Below, in pieces: positions 62,614 to 64,000 of a stretch of DNA of 64,000 nt. Every line of letters starts with the position of its first letter. Position 1 is the first letter of the stretch. The position numbers and the translations under genes are program-made. The DNA is from Rhizobiaceae bacterium (GTDB lineage: Bacteria; Pseudomonadota; Alphaproteobacteria; Rhizobiales; Rhizobiaceae), in NCBI GenBank assembly GCA_023953775.1, contig JAMLJD010000006.1, positions 35,041-99,040 on the forward strand. The letters are read 5' to 3'. The notes under the pieces were generated by a model, which did no database searches, was not told the DNA's origin, and worked only from the letters and a program-made list of their open reading frames with translations.

Positions 62614-64000
62614 ATGACCGCGCGCACGCTGATGTTTCAGGGAACCGGGTCCGACGTCGGCAAGTCGCTGATCGTCGCCGGGCTGTGCCGTGCGCTCGCC
62701 AATCGCGGCATCAGCGTCCTGCCCTTCAAGCCGCAGAACATGTCGAACAATGCCGCCGTGACGGTCGAGAATGGCGAGATCGGCCGTGCGCAGGCGCTGC
62801 AGGCCCGCGCGGCCCGGGCGGAGCCGAGCGTTGACATGAACCCGGTGCTCTTGAAGCCTCAGAGCGAGGTCGGAGCGCAGATCGTCGTTCAGGGCCGCAT
62901 CTTCCGGGCGGCCGATGCGAGGGCCTACCAGTCGATCAAGGCCGGGCTGATGCCGAAGGTGCTGGAGAGTTTCGACCGCCTGCGCGCGAGGGCCGACATG
63001 GTGCTGGTCGAGGGCGCGGGCAGCGCCTCCGAAGTCAATCTGCGCACCAACGACATCGCCAATATGGGCTTCGCCCGCGCGGCGAATGCACCCGTCGTGC
63101 TGATTGGCGACATCGACCGCGGCGGCGTCATCGCCAGCCTCGTCGGCACGAAACAGGTTGTCGATCCACAAGACGCAGACCTGATCCGCGGCTTCATCGT
63201 CAACCGGTTTCGCGGCGACCCGTCGCTGTTTGCCGACGGCATGGAGACGATCGCCCGCCACACCGGCTGGCGGCCGTTCGGCCTCGTTCCGCATTTCGAG
63301 GATGCGCGCAGGCTGCCGGCCGAGGACGCGCTTGCGCTTACCGCAAAGGACACGGCGCGCGCCAGCGGCGGCCGCGTCAAGGTCGCCGTGCCGATCCTGC
63401 CGCATATCGCCAATTTCGACGATCTCGACCCGCTCGACGCCGAACCCGATATCGAGCTGATACGGCTACGCCCGGGGTCGGCGCTGGCTGCGGACACCGC
63501 GCTGGTGCTCCTGCCCGGCTCGAAATCGACCATCGCCGACCTTGCGGCGCTGAGGAAAGCCGGCTTCGACATCGACATCGCCGCCCATGTCCGGCGCGGC
63601 GGGCATGTGCTCGGCCTGTGCGGCGGCTATCAGATGCTCGGCCGGCGCATCGAGGATCCGTCGGGGATCGAAGGCCCGCCCGCCTCCGTCGACGGCCTCT
63701 GCCAGCTCGACGTGACGACGGTTCTGACCGAGGCAAAGTCGCTGCGCTCGGTCACGGGCCGCACCGCCGACGGGACCGGCCTGGCCGGCTACGAGATGCA
63801 TGTCGGCGAGACCACGGGACCCGACACGGTGCGCCCGCTTGTCCGTCTGGACGACGACCGTGATGACGGCGCGGTGTCAGCGTCCGGGCGCGTGGCAGGA
63901 ACCTACATTCACGGATTTTTCGCCGACGACGCACAGCGCCGGTCATGGCTCGAAAAGCTCGGCGGTACGGCGTCGGCGCTGAACTACGAGGCGGAGGTCG
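62614..64000 (+). CDS. cobQ: Cobyric acid synthase CobQ (partial, runs off the window)
   Basis: ATG 62614 opens a frame that stays open to 64000 (462 codons), so the 3' end of a protein of about 480-490 residues is missing. It has [43 protein letters not shown]-type [45 protein letters not shown] and the amidotransferase [17 protein letters not shown] with its Cys nucleophile. It adds four amides to adenosylcobyrinate diamide. Same operon as cobU and cobO. Confidence 0.94.
   Translation, partial: MTARTLMFQGTGSDVGKSLIVAGLCRALANRGISVLPFKPQNMSNNAAVTVENGEIGRAQALQARAARAEPSVDMNPVLLKPQSEVGAQIVVQGRIFRAADARAYQSIKAGLMPKVLESFDRLRARADMVLVEGAGSASEVNLRTNDIANMGFARAANAPVVLIGDIDRGGVIASLVGTKQVVDPQDADLIRGFIVNRFRGDPSLFADGMETIARHTGWRPFGLVPHFEDARRLPAEDALALTAKDTARASGGRVKVAVPILPHIANFDDLDPLDAEPDIELIRLRPGSALAADTALVLLPGSKSTIADLAALRKAGFDIDIAAHVRRGGHVLGLCGGYQMLGRRIEDPSGIEGPPASVDGLCQLDVTTVLTEAKSLRSVTGRTADGTGLAGYEMHVGETTGPDTVRPLVRLDDDRDDGAVSASGRVAGTYIHGFFADDAQRRSWLEKLGGTASALNYEAEV

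Overview
The window looks like chromosome of an alphaproteobacterium, most likely a Hyphomicrobiales (rhizobial or Phyllobacteriaceae-like) soil or aquatic heterotroph. This is inferred from the high G+C, the aerobic (CobG-type) cobalamin gene set, several TRAP and ABC uptake systems with IclR and GntR/FCD regulators, and rhizobial-style mobilisation genes. No rRNA, tRNA or CRISPR array was seen.

1-8.4 kb is a decayed mobile island. It holds an IS5-family remnant with matching terminal inverted repeats, degraded ORFs, a strikingly AT-rich secreted-protein gene (1929-2852), a serine recombinase, a Rap1a-like exported protein, a TumE/TumA-type toxin-antitoxin pair, a broken parE, a HEPN-like ORF, and broken relaxase and mobC genes.

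8.5-16.2 kb holds a nitric-oxide-response pair (NnrR-like regulator, NnrS) and a sulfatase next to a DctPQM TRAP transporter with an IclR regulator. Five of these genes carry frameshifts, so the block is either being lost or is badly base-called. A shared palindrome (TAGAAC-N4-GTTCTA type) lies before the sulfatase and before dctP.

16.2-26.3 kb is an unusual catabolic island. It contains a DapA-family aldolase/lyase, a cytoplasmic FG-GAP/VCBS beta-propeller protein, two non-canonical AroE-like dehydrogenases, a TIM-barrel isomerase, an NMT1/THI5-type ABC importer with two different permeases, and an IclR regulator. The operator TTGGAATAGGATTCCAA occurs at both promoter regions and ties the island into one regulon.

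26.4-35.4 kb encodes a complete branched-chain 2-oxoacid dehydrogenase (E1alpha, E1beta, E2, E3), S-formylglutathione hydrolase, and a molybdate system (ModE-like regulator, ModCBA) with a ModE-type box before modA. 35.5-44.3 kb is a sugar-acid type catabolic cluster: FAH hydrolase, DUF6807/PmoA-like protein, GntR/FCD regulator, TRAP SBP and fused DctQM, two Gfo/Idh/MocA dehydrogenases and a UxuA-like mannonate dehydratase.

44.3-64 kb is a near-complete aerobic cobalamin cluster: cobF, T, S, B, A, M, E, L, K, J, I, H, G, N, W, then cbtB, cbtA, cobU, cobO and cobQ (the last cut by the window end). Two back-to-back, divergent cobalamin riboswitches (60.06-60.23 kb on minus, 60.32-60.50 kb on plus) control the two arms.
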